Positions 16,409 through 25,789 of a stretch of DNA of 64,000 nucleotides are shown in pieces. Within the stretch, counting starts at the first letter, position 1; every line of letters begins with the position of its first letter. Under the pieces are notes generated by a model. It did no database searches. It saw nothing but the letters and a program-made list of their open reading frames with translations, and was not told the origin of the DNA. The DNA lies in contig NZ_MU158698.1 in the NCBI RefSeq assembly GCF_015210005.1, positions 434,001 to 498,000 on the forward strand, written 5' to 3'. A program made the position numbers and the translations under genes. The DNA is from Sphingobacterium hungaricum (lineage in GTDB: Bacteria; Bacteroidota; Bacteroidia; Sphingobacteriales; Sphingobacteriaceae).

Positions 16409-18187
16409 ATGAAAGATTTAGCTTATCTAAATAAATATTTCTACAAATATCGCTGGCGATTGATTCCCGGTGTACTGTTTGTTGTGATTTCAAACTATTT
16501 CGGAATCTTGCCAGCGAAAGTCATTCGCGAAGCATTCGACTTGGTCAAAGAAAATATTGACTTATATCGCATGTTTGACGGTTTCGAACGTCAAGAACTG
16601 ATTTATCAGGTCTTCGGAAGCAGCTTATTGTTCTTTGGCTCATTAGTCTTGATTTTAGCGCTAATACGCGGTTTGTTTCTTTTTATGATGCGCCAGACAA
16701 TTATTTTGACGTCAAGACATATTGAGTATGATTTAAAGAATGAAATCTACAATCATTACCAAGAGTTGGATTTTGCTTTCTTTCGTAAAAACAACACGGG
16801 TGATTTAATGAATCGCGTCACCGAAGATGTCAATCAAGTACGGAATTATTTGGGTCCTGCCATTATGTATTCCATCAATACGTTGGTACTGTCGGTAATG
16901 ATTATTTATGCGATGTATGATGTGAATCCCACGTTGGCAACCTATTCATTATTGCCTATTCCGATTCTATCGGTTATCATTCTTTTTGTCAATAAAATTA
17001 TTAATCAACGAAGCGAACGCATTCAGCGCCAGCTGTCGAAATTATCCACTTTCGTCCAGGAAACATTTTCTGGAATTCGAGTGATCAAAACCTATAACCG
17101 CGAACGGTTTAAAATGGGTGTATTCGCTGACGAAAGCAATGCCTACCGCTTGATTAACTTGGACCTTGTCAAAATTCAAGCGATATTCTTTCCGCTGATC
17201 ATCTTTTTGGTCGGTTTCAGTACGATTATTACGGTTTATGTAGGTGGATTGGAAGTCAACAAAGGCACCATCACGGCAGGAAATATTGCCGAATTTATTA
17301 TCTATGTCAATCAGCTGACCTTCCCTGCGATGGCATTAGCTTGGGTGACTTCGCTAATCCAGCGAGCAGCCGCATCGCAGAAAAGAATCAATGAATTTCT
17401 GAAGACGGAACCTAGCATTGTCGAAGGAAAGCTAGATGTACCGCTCGAAGGAAATATTAAAGTCAGCAACATATCGTTCACCTATCCGGAAACAGGCATC
17501 AAGGCAATTGACAATGTTTCCTTTGAGATTAAAAAAGGAGAAACATTAGCAATCATCGGCCGCACAGGTTCAGGTAAATCGACTTTGGCGAATTTGCTTT
17601 TGAGAATGTATGATGCAGATCAAGGCTCCATCAGTTACGATCAGCAAGCTATTCAATCGTTTAGCTTTGATTCCCTTCGCCATCAAGTGGGTTTTGTCCC
17701 GCAGCAAGTATTTTTGTTTTCGGATACGATTGCCAATAACATTGCTTTTGGTTTGGATGTTGCCGACCAAGATTTGGTCGAACAAGCGGCAAAAGATGTG
17801 GCTGTATACGATAACATCATTGCTTTTGACGAAGGATTCCAAACACATATCGGCGAACGCGGCATAACACTTTCCGGAGGACAGAAACAGCGGGTGTCGA
17901 TTGCTCGTGCACTGATCAAGGATCCTGAAATTCTTATATTCGATGATTGTCTTTCTGCAGTAGATACCAAGACGGAAGAAGAAATACTGAACAACTTGAG
18001 CCGGATTATGGACAATAAGACGTCTATATTTATTGCCCACCGCATCTCGACGATCAAGAATGCCGATCACATCCTCGTGATGGATCAAGGAAAAATCATT
18101 GAGGAAGGCACGCATGAGGAACTGTTGCAACTTGGAAAAGAATATGCTGAGCTTTACGAACAGCAGCTTTTGGAAGGTGTAGAATAA
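16409..18187 (+). CDS. ABC exporter half-transporter (membrane + ATPase)
   Basis: The 592-residue protein has an N-terminal six-helix ABC membrane domain (about 15-320) and a C-terminal ATPase domain. Walker A is GRTGSGKST (384-392), the signature is LSGGQ (488-492) and Walker B is ILIFDD (508-513). The residue normally serving as catalytic Glu is Asp513, as in the degenerate sites of heterodimeric exporters of the TM287/LmrC type. No partner half-transporter lies next to it. It may export lipids, drugs or peptides; the substrate cannot be read from the sequence. It is transcribed divergently from the leucine-dehydrogenase-like gene. Confidence 0.9.
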   Translation: MKDLAYLNKYFYKYRWRLIPGVLFVVISNYFGILPAKVIREAFDLVKENIDLYRMFDGFERQELIYQVFGSSLLFFGSLVLILALIRGLFLFMMRQTIILTSRHIEYDLKNEIYNHYQELDFAFFRKNNTGDLMNRVTEDVNQVRNYLGPAIMYSINTLVLSVMIIYAMYDVNPTLATYSLLPIPILSVIILFVNKIINQRSERIQRQLSKLSTFVQETFSGIRVIKTYNRERFKMGVFADESNAYRLINLDLVKIQAIFFPLIIFLVGFSTIITVYVGGLEVNKGTITAGNIAEFIIYVNQLTFPAMALAWVTSLIQRAAASQKRINEFLKTEPSIVEGKLDVPLEGNIKVSNISFTYPETGIKAIDNVSFEIKKGETLAIIGRTGSGKSTLANLLLRMYDADQGSISYDQQAIQSFSFDSLRHQVGFVPQQVFLFSDTIANNIAFGLDVADQDLVEQAAKDVAVYDNIIAFDEGFQTHIGERGITLSGGQKQRVSIARALIKDPEILIFDDCLSAVDTKTEEEILNNLSRIMDNKTSIFIAHRISTIKNADHILVMDQGKIIEEGTHEELLQLGKEYAELYEQQLLEGVE

Positions 18188-18259
18188 AGCGCGCTCAATC
18201 AGTTATCAGAAATAATCATTTCATAATTTAATCCTATTTAATTAATAGAAAATATTTAT

Positions 18260-18267
18260 TATTTTTG
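18260..18267 (+). promoter_or_regulatory. Putative -7 box of the DUF3857 gene cluster
   Basis: TATTTTTG matches TAnnTTTG and lies 14 bases upstream of the ATG at 18282. A weaker variant, TATTTTCG, precedes the second gene. Confidence 0.45.
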
Positions 18268-18281
18268 GTTTTTAACTGATT

Positions 18282-20255
18282 ATGAAACTCTTTTCCACCC
18301 TCGTATGGCTATTTGCCGTATTCTATTGCCAGGCTCAACAGCTGAGCATGAAGCCTTTTAAGCCGGCACAATTCGAAACAACTTGCACTGAACTAGACAG
18401 TTCCGCAAATGCGTTTGTTATCGAGGAGTACGGAAATACAGAATTTGACGCAGCCGGAGCTTCCGAGTTAAAACTCATCCATTATTATTCTGTACGGATC
18501 AAAATAATTAATCAAGAAGGTTTTGATAAGGCTAATTTCAAAATTCCGTTGTACAGAGTTGGTGATAAATTTGAAATTATCTCATCCATCAAGGGAAAAA
18601 CTTACAATTTAGTCGACGGAAAAGTGGTAACGACGGAACTGGAGAAGGATAATATCTTCACGGAAAAATATTCGGACAATCTGCAATTCTGCAAATTAAC
18701 GCTTCCGAATATTCAAGAAGGTTCAATTATTGAACTTAAATATCAAATCACTTCAGAAAGCCTGTTTCAGTTCAGAAGCTGGATGTTCCAAGATGATATC
18801 CCAAAGCTATACAGCGCATTTGTCAGCGAAATTCCAAAAAACTTCGTGTACAACATAACAGTCAAAGGAAGAGTTCCGATGTTCAAAAAGGAAACAGTTT
18901 TGAAAACAGGCTGCTTCAATTATAACAACGAAATGAGAGATTGTTTTTCGACAACCTACATCATGAAAGACATTCCGGCGTTCGTACAGGAAGATTACAT
19001 GCTGTCTCCGATTAATTACTTGGCGGCAGTCACTTTTGAGTTAAAGCATTTTCAAGATGAGAATGGAATGGTTATCAAAAATTTCACTAAAACTTGGAAA
19101 GATGTCGATGAATTGATGATGGCTGATGCTTCATTTGGAGGACAATTAAAAAAAACAAATTCATTCAAAAAGATATTGCCTCCTATAATTGAAAACAAAA
19201 GCAATAATTACGATAAGTCAAAAGCGATTTACAGTTATATACAAAATCAGATCAAATGGAACAATTACTACGGATGCTTTTCTCAAAAAGGCATTGAGGA
19301 AAGCCTTAAGATTAGGACAGGAAATGCTGCAGACATCAATCTAGCCTTGGTTACCGCCTTGAATGCAGCCGATATTGAAGCATATCCCGTCGTGCTATCT
19401 ACCCGAGAAAATGGTCTTCCGAACATGTTTCATCCGGTTATATCGGATTTTAATTACGTGATTGCTTTGGCAATTATCGACAGCACAAAGTATTTCTTGG
19501 ATGCAACCGAGCAGTATAATCCTTTTGGCGAACTGCCATTAAGAACCATCAATCATAATGGCCGCGTTATTTATTCGAAAAAATCTTCTGAATGGTTGCC
19601 GATGGTAAATCCCAGGATTTCTTCGTCAACATATCAATTCGATGGTGAATTACTCACTAATGGCGAATTAAAAGGGATATTGACCTTCAATTATGCAGGA
19701 ATAGATGCGCTAAATAAACGAAAAGAAATCAGTTCGGCGGGCAATGATGATTTGTTTAAAGAAGAACTGGAAAACTCGATGACGAGTGCGAAAATTGACA
19801 GCATTCGCATTTTTAATTTCAGCGAAATCGACAATGTGCTTAACATTCAATTGGGTCTTACATATACCTTGTTAGATAATCAAGACGAAGATTCACAAAC
19901 TTTAAGCTTTAATCCAATTTTCTTGAATAAAACAACAAAAAACCCATTTAATCTAGATGAGCGGACTTATCCCGTCGATTTGGGTTCGCTAAAGGAAAAC
20001 AGCCAAATGATAAAAATCAGAATTCCCGATGGATACACCTTAAAAGAAAAACCAGCGAATTCTTCCTTGGCGCTTCCGGAGCGTGCCGCACGTTATGTAT
20101 TTAAAGCCGAATTCAAAGACCAAATTCTTTCTGTACATCAATCCGTCTTGCTGAATAAAAGCTTGTACCTAGAGGACGAATATTTAGACTTAAAAGAATT
20201 CTATTCAAGATTAATACAGCATCAGAAATTGGAGTTTGTTTTCACCAAAAATTAG
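18282..20255 (+). CDS. DUF3857 / transglutaminase-like protein, catalytic Cys missing (paralogue 1)
   Basis: The 657-residue protein has a signal peptide (VFYCQAQQ) and is exported. DUF3857 covers about residues 55-240 (IKIINQEGFDKANF, KLTLPNIQEGSIIELKY). A transglutaminase-like region follows at about 310-425 and a C-terminal DUF2569/DUF3858-like beta region after that. At the position of the active Cys of transglutaminase folds (Cys328 of the third gene) this protein has Ala349 (GNAADINLA). The family has no defined function. It is a tandem duplicate of the next gene, with the same length and conserved blocks throughout. Confidence 0.82.
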   Translation: MKLFSTLVWLFAVFYCQAQQLSMKPFKPAQFETTCTELDSSANAFVIEEYGNTEFDAAGASELKLIHYYSVRIKIINQEGFDKANFKIPLYRVGDKFEIISSIKGKTYNLVDGKVVTTELEKDNIFTEKYSDNLQFCKLTLPNIQEGSIIELKYQITSESLFQFRSWMFQDDIPKLYSAFVSEIPKNFVYNITVKGRVPMFKKETVLKTGCFNYNNEMRDCFSTTYIMKDIPAFVQEDYMLSPINYLAAVTFELKHFQDENGMVIKNFTKTWKDVDELMMADASFGGQLKKTNSFKKILPPIIENKSNNYDKSKAIYSYIQNQIKWNNYYGCFSQKGIEESLKIRTGNAADINLALVTALNAADIEAYPVVLSTRENGLPNMFHPVISDFNYVIALAIIDSTKYFLDATEQYNPFGELPLRTINHNGRVIYSKKSSEWLPMVNPRISSSTYQFDGELLTNGELKGILTFNYAGIDALNKRKEISSAGNDDLFKEELENSMTSAKIDSIRIFNFSEIDNVLNIQLGLTYTLLDNQDEDSQTLSFNPIFLNKTTKNPFNLDERTYPVDLGSLKENSQMIKIRIPDGYTLKEKPANSSLALPERAARYVFKAEFKDQILSVHQSVLLNKSLYLEDEYLDLKEFYSRLIQHQKLEFVFTKN

Positions 20256-20339
20256 CAAATTAATAATATAGCATTTAAACGAAATTGAATCGGATTTTAC
20301 TGAAAAATTAGTGTATTTTCGATTTTCCAATTATTAGTT

Positions 20340-22319
20340 ATGGCGAAGTATATTGTCTTTTTTATTTTGTTAATTCCTGTGCTGTCTTTAGCTCAAGAAT
20401 CTCCTTTTAAACCATTGAACGCTGGAACGTACCATGTAAACTACCAAAGTCTGGATAGTCAAGCAAATGCGATTGTGATGGAAGAATACGGAAAATCTAG
20501 AATCGAAGTTATTGAAGCGGATCGAGGTGTTCGATTGATACATGATTACCATGTACGTATCAAAATAATTAATCAAGAAGGATTTGGCAAAGCCAATTTC
20601 ACGCTTCCTTTGTATAAAATCGGCGATAGTTTTGAATACATTCAAGATTTAAACGGATTGACCTACAATCTAGAGAATGGAAAACTTGTCACAAAGGAAT
20701 TGACTAAAAAGCAAATTTTCAACGAGAAATATTCAGAACGTGTGCAGCTGAGCAAATTCACTTTTCCTGATATTAAAGAAGGTTCAGTAATCGAGTTGCA
20801 TTATAGACTGATCTCTCCCGATTTATTTAATTATAGGCAATGGCAATTTCAGGATGATATTCCAAAATTGCACAGTCAATACATTGCTGAAATTCCAGGA
20901 AACTATACGTATAATGTCACTTTAGTCGGCCCTTATAAATTGACTGACCAAAAATCAAAATTGTTAAAGGAATGCTTTTTATTCAATGGCATGCGTACCG
21001 ACTGTTCGCAATTGACCTATGTTCTCAAAGACATTCCCGCATTTGTCGAAGAAGATTATATGCTTGCCCCAAAGAATTACCTTTCAGCCATACAGTTTGA
21101 ATTGGTTTCTTTTCAAGATGGCCGCGGAGGAAATTATAAATATACCAAAGAATGGAAAGATGTTGACCGTGAATTATTAACGGATAAAGAGTTTGGAGGA
21201 CAGCTCAAAAAAACCGACGAGTTTAAAGACATTCTTCCTACACTAATAAAACCTGAAGACACTCAATTAGCTAAAGCTAAAGCGGTCTACAACTATGTAA
21301 AAAACCAACTGAAATGGAACAACATGTATGGTTTTTATTCCCGTGCCGGAGTTGAAGAAAGTTTAAAAAGCAGATCGGGAAGTATTGGCGACATCAACCT
21401 GACTCTAGCTACGGGTTTGCTTGCCGCCGGCATTGAAACATATCCGGTTCTATTGTCTACTCGGCAAAATGGTTTGCCAAATTCGTTGCATCCTGTGATT
21501 TCAGATTTCAATTATGTCATCGCATTGGCCATTATTGATGGAGAACAGTATTTGTTGGATGCTTCGGAGAAATATTTGCCTTTCGGGGAATTGCCTTTAA
21601 GAGCCATAAATCATAATGGGCGCGTCGTGTATTCAAAAAAATCTTCGGATTGGCTTCCGATGGTAAATACTACGGTATCTAAAACAATCAATGCATTTAA
21701 TGGACAACTGAATCTCGACGGAAACCTTACTGGTCAACTAAACTTCGAATATGCTGGCCTAGATGCGTTGAATAAACGGAACGAGATTAAAAAATACGCT
21801 TCGGACGAGGAGTATCTGGAATTTTTGCAGGAGCGCATGACCAACATGACCATCAATAAAATGGAATTGATTAATGTGGATGACTTAGATAAATTATTAT
21901 CCGTTAAATTGGAAATCACTTACAACTTATTCACTGATTCGATTGGTAATTCAAAAGAAATAAATCTAAATCCTTTGTTTGTCAATCGTACGACAAAAAA
22001 CCCATTCAATTTAGATGAGCGAAATTACCCGGTAGATTTAGGTTCACAAAAAGAAGAAAGCCACATTGTGATTATCAAAATGCCTAAAGAATATTCTTTA
22101 AAGGATAAACCAAAAGACGTTTCCATGGCGCTTCCCGAAAAAGCGGCAAGGTATGTCTATCAATCTTCGTTTACGGCGAATGTACTCTCCGTCAAGCAGA
22201 ATATCTACCTGAATAAAAACATTTATAACGTCGACGAATACTTTCATTTAAAAGAGTTTTTCTCTAGAATAATTCAACAACAGAAATTGGAATTTTCATT
22301 TACTAAAAACAATGAATAG
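20340..22319 (+). CDS. DUF3857 / transglutaminase-like protein, catalytic Cys missing (paralogue 2)
   Basis: The 659-residue exported protein (signal LIPVLSLAQ) is alignable with the preceding gene almost end to end. Shared blocks include VRIKIINQEGFGKANF, DIPAFVEEDYMLAP, NHNGRVVYSKKSSDWLPMVN and TTKNPFNLDERNYPVDLGS. The transglutaminase cysteine position is Ile349 (GSIGDINL). The last 8 bases overlap the start of the third DUF3857 gene, so translation is coupled. A scaffold or binding role is more likely than catalysis, as an inference. Confidence 0.82.
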   Translation: MAKYIVFFILLIPVLSLAQESPFKPLNAGTYHVNYQSLDSQANAIVMEEYGKSRIEVIEADRGVRLIHDYHVRIKIINQEGFGKANFTLPLYKIGDSFEYIQDLNGLTYNLENGKLVTKELTKKQIFNEKYSERVQLSKFTFPDIKEGSVIELHYRLISPDLFNYRQWQFQDDIPKLHSQYIAEIPGNYTYNVTLVGPYKLTDQKSKLLKECFLFNGMRTDCSQLTYVLKDIPAFVEEDYMLAPKNYLSAIQFELVSFQDGRGGNYKYTKEWKDVDRELLTDKEFGGQLKKTDEFKDILPTLIKPEDTQLAKAKAVYNYVKNQLKWNNMYGFYSRAGVEESLKSRSGSIGDINLTLATGLLAAGIETYPVLLSTRQNGLPNSLHPVISDFNYVIALAIIDGEQYLLDASEKYLPFGELPLRAINHNGRVVYSKKSSDWLPMVNTTVSKTINAFNGQLNLDGNLTGQLNFEYAGLDALNKRNEIKKYASDEEYLEFLQERMTNMTINKMELINVDDLDKLLSVKLEITYNLFTDSIGNSKEINLNPLFVNRTTKNPFNLDERNYPVDLGSQKEESHIVIIKMPKEYSLKDKPKDVSMALPEKAARYVYQSSFTANVLSVKQNIYLNKNIYNVDEYFHLKEFFSRIIQQQKLEFSFTKNNE

Positions 22320-24222
22320 ATTATTATACAGCACACTTATTTTCTTTTGCTTGTCAACGGCTTTTGCTCAGCAAGAGCTAGCTAGCGAAAACATCCCTAA
22401 AAACTTGTTGCCTAGAGCCAACGCTGTTGTTAGGAATCAAGTGACCCAATTGGATATCAAGTCGGAAAAGGAAGTTGTAGAAACAGTGAGCGAAGCGATT
22501 ACGATTTTGAACAAACGCGGAGATTCGTATGCGGATATTGATCTGTATTACAATAAAAGCGCGTCGATCAAATCCTTAAAAGGCGAAATCCTAAATGAGC
22601 ACGGCACCGTTTTGCAGAAGCTTGCGCTGAAAAACTTTTCCGACAGAAGCATTACAGATGATGGAACTATGTTTGCAGATTATCGCGTCAAAACGTATTC
22701 CCCAAACATCATTGAATACCCTTATACGATTGTATACACCTATGAAATCGTCCATAAACAAAGTTTATCCATTCCCTACTGGCGACCTAATTATTACGAT
22801 GACGTGGCGGTTGAGAAGAGTAAATTTATTTTCACGAGCCCTCCTGCTATGGAATTGCGCGTGGAATCAAAAAACTTAAGTAAAGAGCCGAAAATTGAAA
22901 ATAGCGACAAACTAAAATCATACACATTTGAAGCTGAGAATTTGCCAGCGCGCAAGACTGAACCATTTAGTCCGAACTCTGATTTAACGAGCATATTGGT
23001 CAAAGTTATCCCAAAAACATTCTTTTATTATTCAAAACAATCTACTGTCAATGACTGGAATGATTTTGGAAAGTGGGTGTATGATGATCTATTGAAAGAT
23101 AAACGGCAATTGCCTGCCAAAGCGGTTGAAGAGGTTAAGAATTTGATTAAAGATGCGAAAACCGACCAAGAAAAAGCACAGATTTTGTATCGATACATGC
23201 AGAATAAAACGCGTTATATCAGTGTGCAAATTGGAATCGGCGGTTTAGAACCTTTTTCGGCTCAATACGTGGACCAATTGAGCTATGGGGATTGCAAAGC
23301 TTTGGTCAATTACATGCAGAGTTTGCTTGATGTAGCTGGAATTCCTTCCTATTATTGCATCGTCGAGGCGGGAAGCCGTAAAATTGATCTGGACGTTAAT
23401 TTTGCGAATGCAATGGACGGAAACCACATTATTTTATGTTTGCCTTTCGAACAAGACACGACTTGGCTAGAATGTACTAATAACAAGATACCATACGGAT
23501 TCTTAGGTGATTTTACAGATGATCGATTGGTACTTGCCTGTACCGAAGAAGGAGGGAAAATTTTGCGCACACCAAAATATCCGCATGAAGATAATTTGCA
23601 AAAGCGAACTTCTCACTTTAAAATATTGGAAGATGGCTCATTAAAAGGAACGGTGAATACGCTGTTTATGGGTTCTCAATTTGACAACCACTTCTACAAC
23701 CAATTTTTGAGTCCAACGGAGTTGAATAAAAGGCTGAAAGACCAATATGATGTCGATAACATCGTTTTCGAAAAGGTAAAATATTCGCTGAACGAAAACA
23801 TGATTCCGACCATCGAAGAGAACATGGATGTGTTTATCAAAAGTTATGTAGTGAAAAGCCAGAATTCTAAAATTATTCTGCCAAATTTATTTTCCGTCGG
23901 CGGAACGATACCAGACTTAAAAGAACGAATAAACCCTGTCTACATTAACCGTGGTTTTGTAGATATTGACACACTGATTTTCGATCTTCCAGAGGATGTA
24001 TTGCCCATCGTAAAGCCTGAGCAGAAAATCATTAAAGCTCCGATGGGTTATTATGAAATGAACACTTTGGTTAAGGACAATCAATTGCATTATTACAGAC
24101 GTTTTGAACTGTTCCAGGGAACTTATCCTCCAGAATCGTATGCAACGTTTAACCAGCTAATGAAAGATGCTTCATCATCTGACAAAGGAAGGTATAAATT
24201 GAGCGTCAAAACAGCAGAATAA
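22312..24222 (+). CDS. DUF3857 + transglutaminase-like protein with Cys-His intact (paralogue 3)
   Basis: The 636-residue exported protein (signal LSTAFAQ) has DUF3857 at about 55-215 and a transglutaminase core at about 265-400. Cys328 in SYGDCKAL and His372 in DGNHIIL fit the catalytic Cys and His. The third residue of the triad would be Glu in TTWLECTNN instead of the usual Asp. It is clearly more distant from the two preceding genes than they are from each other. The overlap with the second gene supports an operon in which one potentially active member is made together with two inactive relatives. Confidence 0.82.
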   Translation: MNRLLYSTLIFFCLSTAFAQQELASENIPKNLLPRANAVVRNQVTQLDIKSEKEVVETVSEAITILNKRGDSYADIDLYYNKSASIKSLKGEILNEHGTVLQKLALKNFSDRSITDDGTMFADYRVKTYSPNIIEYPYTIVYTYEIVHKQSLSIPYWRPNYYDDVAVEKSKFIFTSPPAMELRVESKNLSKEPKIENSDKLKSYTFEAENLPARKTEPFSPNSDLTSILVKVIPKTFFYYSKQSTVNDWNDFGKWVYDDLLKDKRQLPAKAVEEVKNLIKDAKTDQEKAQILYRYMQNKTRYISVQIGIGGLEPFSAQYVDQLSYGDCKALVNYMQSLLDVAGIPSYYCIVEAGSRKIDLDVNFANAMDGNHIILCLPFEQDTTWLECTNNKIPYGFLGDFTDDRLVLACTEEGGKILRTPKYPHEDNLQKRTSHFKILEDGSLKGTVNTLFMGSQFDNHFYNQFLSPTELNKRLKDQYDVDNIVFEKVKYSLNENMIPTIEENMDVFIKSYVVKSQNSKIILPNLFSVGGTIPDLKERINPVYINRGFVDIDTLIFDLPEDVLPIVKPEQKIIKAPMGYYEMNTLVKDNQLHYYRRFELFQGTYPPESYATFNQLMKDASSSDKGRYKLSVKTAE

Positions 24223-24257
24223 ATTGAAATTAATTCTTTGGTTATTTACAGAATAAT

Positions 24258-24265
24258 TACTTTTG
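24258..24265 (+). promoter_or_regulatory. Putative -7 box of tRNA-Ala
   Basis: TACTTTTG lies 29 bases before the first base of the tRNA and matches TAnnTTTG. Confidence 0.5.
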
Positions 24266-24294
24266 TGAGCCACTAAAGTAACAGTTTCAATAAA

Positions 24295-24367
<73 letters not shown>

Positions 24368-24690
24368 CACTGATTTAAAAAACTTAAGAAGTATACACCT
24401 TAAACAAAGGTATCCTGCCTCCCATTTCACAATAGCATAATCTATCTTTTCAACGCCTACAACAACATACTTGATAGTCGTCGTTTCACCTCGAACTGTG
24501 ATTTGTACTTCTTTTAACATGATGCAGAATCACTTAAATTATTAGTAATTAAAATACATTTATTGTCGTGTCGTTACAGTTGGAAAAGAAATCAAATTTT
24601 AAACAATCGATTGCGCAAGGTATTCGAGCAAGAAATTAGAATATTCGAAGTTTATTTTTTTTATCAATGGTTAACTATTTTAACTTCGTA

Positions 24691-24762
24691 TAAGTTTGGA
24701 GGCAACTCCCCGTTGCTTTAATATAGGTTAATTTCCCCAGTGTAAAGACTGGGGATTTTTTT
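24691..24762 (+). ncRNA. Candidate small RNA between tRNA-Ala and a lipoprotein gene
   Basis: TAAGTTTG at 24691-24698 is a good TAnnTTTG promoter box. It is followed by a perfect hairpin GCAAC-TCCCC-GTTGC (24702-24716) and then a strong terminator, CCCCAGT-GTAAAG-ACTGGGG (24735-24754) with seven T. No open reading frame lies between them. The transcript would be about 55-65 bases. The TCCCC loop could also pair with the GGGGA of the terminator stem. A short leader RNA is the alternative. The remainder of the 24368-24855 gap shows nothing certain. Confidence 0.4.
24735..24762 (+). terminator. Rho-independent terminator of the candidate small RNA
   Basis: There is a seven-pair stem CCCCAGT/ACTGGGG with a six-base loop, then ATTTTTTT. 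No plus-strand gene ends nearby except the tRNA, about 370 bases upstream. Confidence 0.8.
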
Positions 24763-24855
24763 ATTTAAAGATATCCAACTTCCCTATTTCTACCCTAATG
24801 ACTATTGAAAAACTCAAAAAAGAATTGTTAGAAAAAAAACACAAGGCTAGTATAT

Positions 24856-25506
24856 CTATTTCTTGACTAGCTTATAAATATACCGTACGTTGCAATAAGC
24901 CAATGTATCTGTCGCTTCAGTCATACGCTTTGATGTTGGGAAGTGATAGATATTGCCATAGAAAAAACTTTTATCGTCTACAAAACCTTCGCCTCGTTCA
25001 TCTAAATAAAAAGACATTCCTTCTTTACGATCCTTTATTAGTCTAACAAAATAACGTTCATAACTAATTTCCTGTTTGTTCTCAGGAAACTTTCCATAAT
25101 ACTGACAAAATTTAGCGTAGATGTTCCAACGAAATAGCGAGTCTTTATCACCAGTTTTAAATTTAAAAGTGTTCGCTTCATAATTCAATGGATATTCTAT
25201 AAGCGTGTCTTTCACAGCACGTATAGAGTCTTGTTTGAAATACTCTAGTTTACTTTTGTCGAAATATGCAGTTCTAAAATATTTCTCTGGATCGAATTGT
25301 TCGGTTCGATCCACAGCACCATCTTCAGACCCAGCGTACATTTTTTTGCCAACAATCTCATAACGCTCAAAAGCATATAGGAATTCATCGTCTTTTTCCT
25401 CCACTTTGGGTTCTGGTGGATCATTTTTCGAACAAGAAAAAATAAAAAAAGAAAACAAAAACAAAAACAATATACCGATAAATTTAATGCTATAGCACTT
25501 ATTCAT
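24856..25506 (-). CDS. Lipoprotein of unknown function
   Basis: The 216-residue protein has a very hydrophobic signal and a lipobox ending in FIFSC (about residue 25). An acidic linker (EPKVEEKDDE) and a charged, aromatic-rich domain follow. I do not recognise the family, and no catalytic motif is apparent. A putative promoter, TAAATTTG on the minus strand, is at 25545-25552. It is a single gene in an otherwise decayed neighbourhood beside the tRNA. Confidence 0.7.
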   Translation of the reverse strand: MNKCYSIKFIGILFLFLFSFFIFSCSKNDPPEPKVEEKDDEFLYAFERYEIVGKKMYAGSEDGAVDRTEQFDPEKYFRTAYFDKSKLEYFKQDSIRAVKDTLIEYPLNYEANTFKFKTGDKDSLFRWNIYAKFCQYYGKFPENKQEISYERYFVRLIKDRKEGMSFYLDERGEGFVDDKSFFYGNIYHFPTSKRMTEATDTLAYCNVRYIYKLVKK

Positions 25507-25544
25507 AATTGAAAGATTTACATTTGAACAAAAACATTGTCCTA

Positions 25545-25552
25545 CAAATTTA
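25545..25552 (-). promoter_or_regulatory. Putative -7 box of the unknown lipoprotein gene
   Basis: The minus strand reads TAAATTTG, 39 bases upstream of the ATG at 25506, and matches TAnnTTTG. Confidence 0.45.
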
Positions 25553-25581
25553 ATTTATTTAATAGAAAGTTAAAACACATT

Positions 25582-25743
25582 TCAACTTTTTACTTTTTCC
25601 TTTTGATACCGAAAGACTAAAGAAACAGCAAATATCATGATAACCAATTCAATCGCCTAGCCAAAGTTATTCATCGATGCAATTTCCATTAATACATTAA
25701 AGTGTCGGATATCATCCAATGTTGCCAAAGTTTTTATTTGCCA
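25582..25743 (-). pseudogene. Remnant of a membrane-protein C-terminus with an in-frame stop
   Basis: Reading the minus strand from TGG at 25743 gives a protein-like stretch (LATLDDIRHFNVLMEIASMN). Then comes one TAG at 25657-25659, a hydrophobic segment (AIELVIMIFAVSLVFRY), a basic tail (QKEKVKS) and TGA at 25582-25584. No start codon or upstream portion exists. The single stop inside an otherwise plausible chain suggests a decayed gene. Chance cannot be excluded in 54 codons. Confidence 0.35.
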
Positions 25744-25758
25744 CTACATAACAGGTAT

Positions 25759-25766
25759 TATTTTTG
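25759..25766 (+). promoter_or_regulatory. Putative -7 box of the lipocalin-like gene
   Basis: TATTTTTG is 23 bases before the ATG at 25790 and matches TAnnTTTG. Confidence 0.45.
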
Positions 25767-25789
25767 ATAAACACTTTCAAAAATAGAAT

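Noticed and set aside
17570..18130. Long antisense frame of 186 codons opposite the ABC exporter ATPase domain
   Set aside because: It mirrors the well-supported coding strand and has no recognisable motif.
24798..24866. Plus-strand 22-codon frame after the candidate small RNA terminator
   Set aside because: It is Lys-rich, follows a terminator and overlaps the end of the opposite lipoprotein gene; too short to support.
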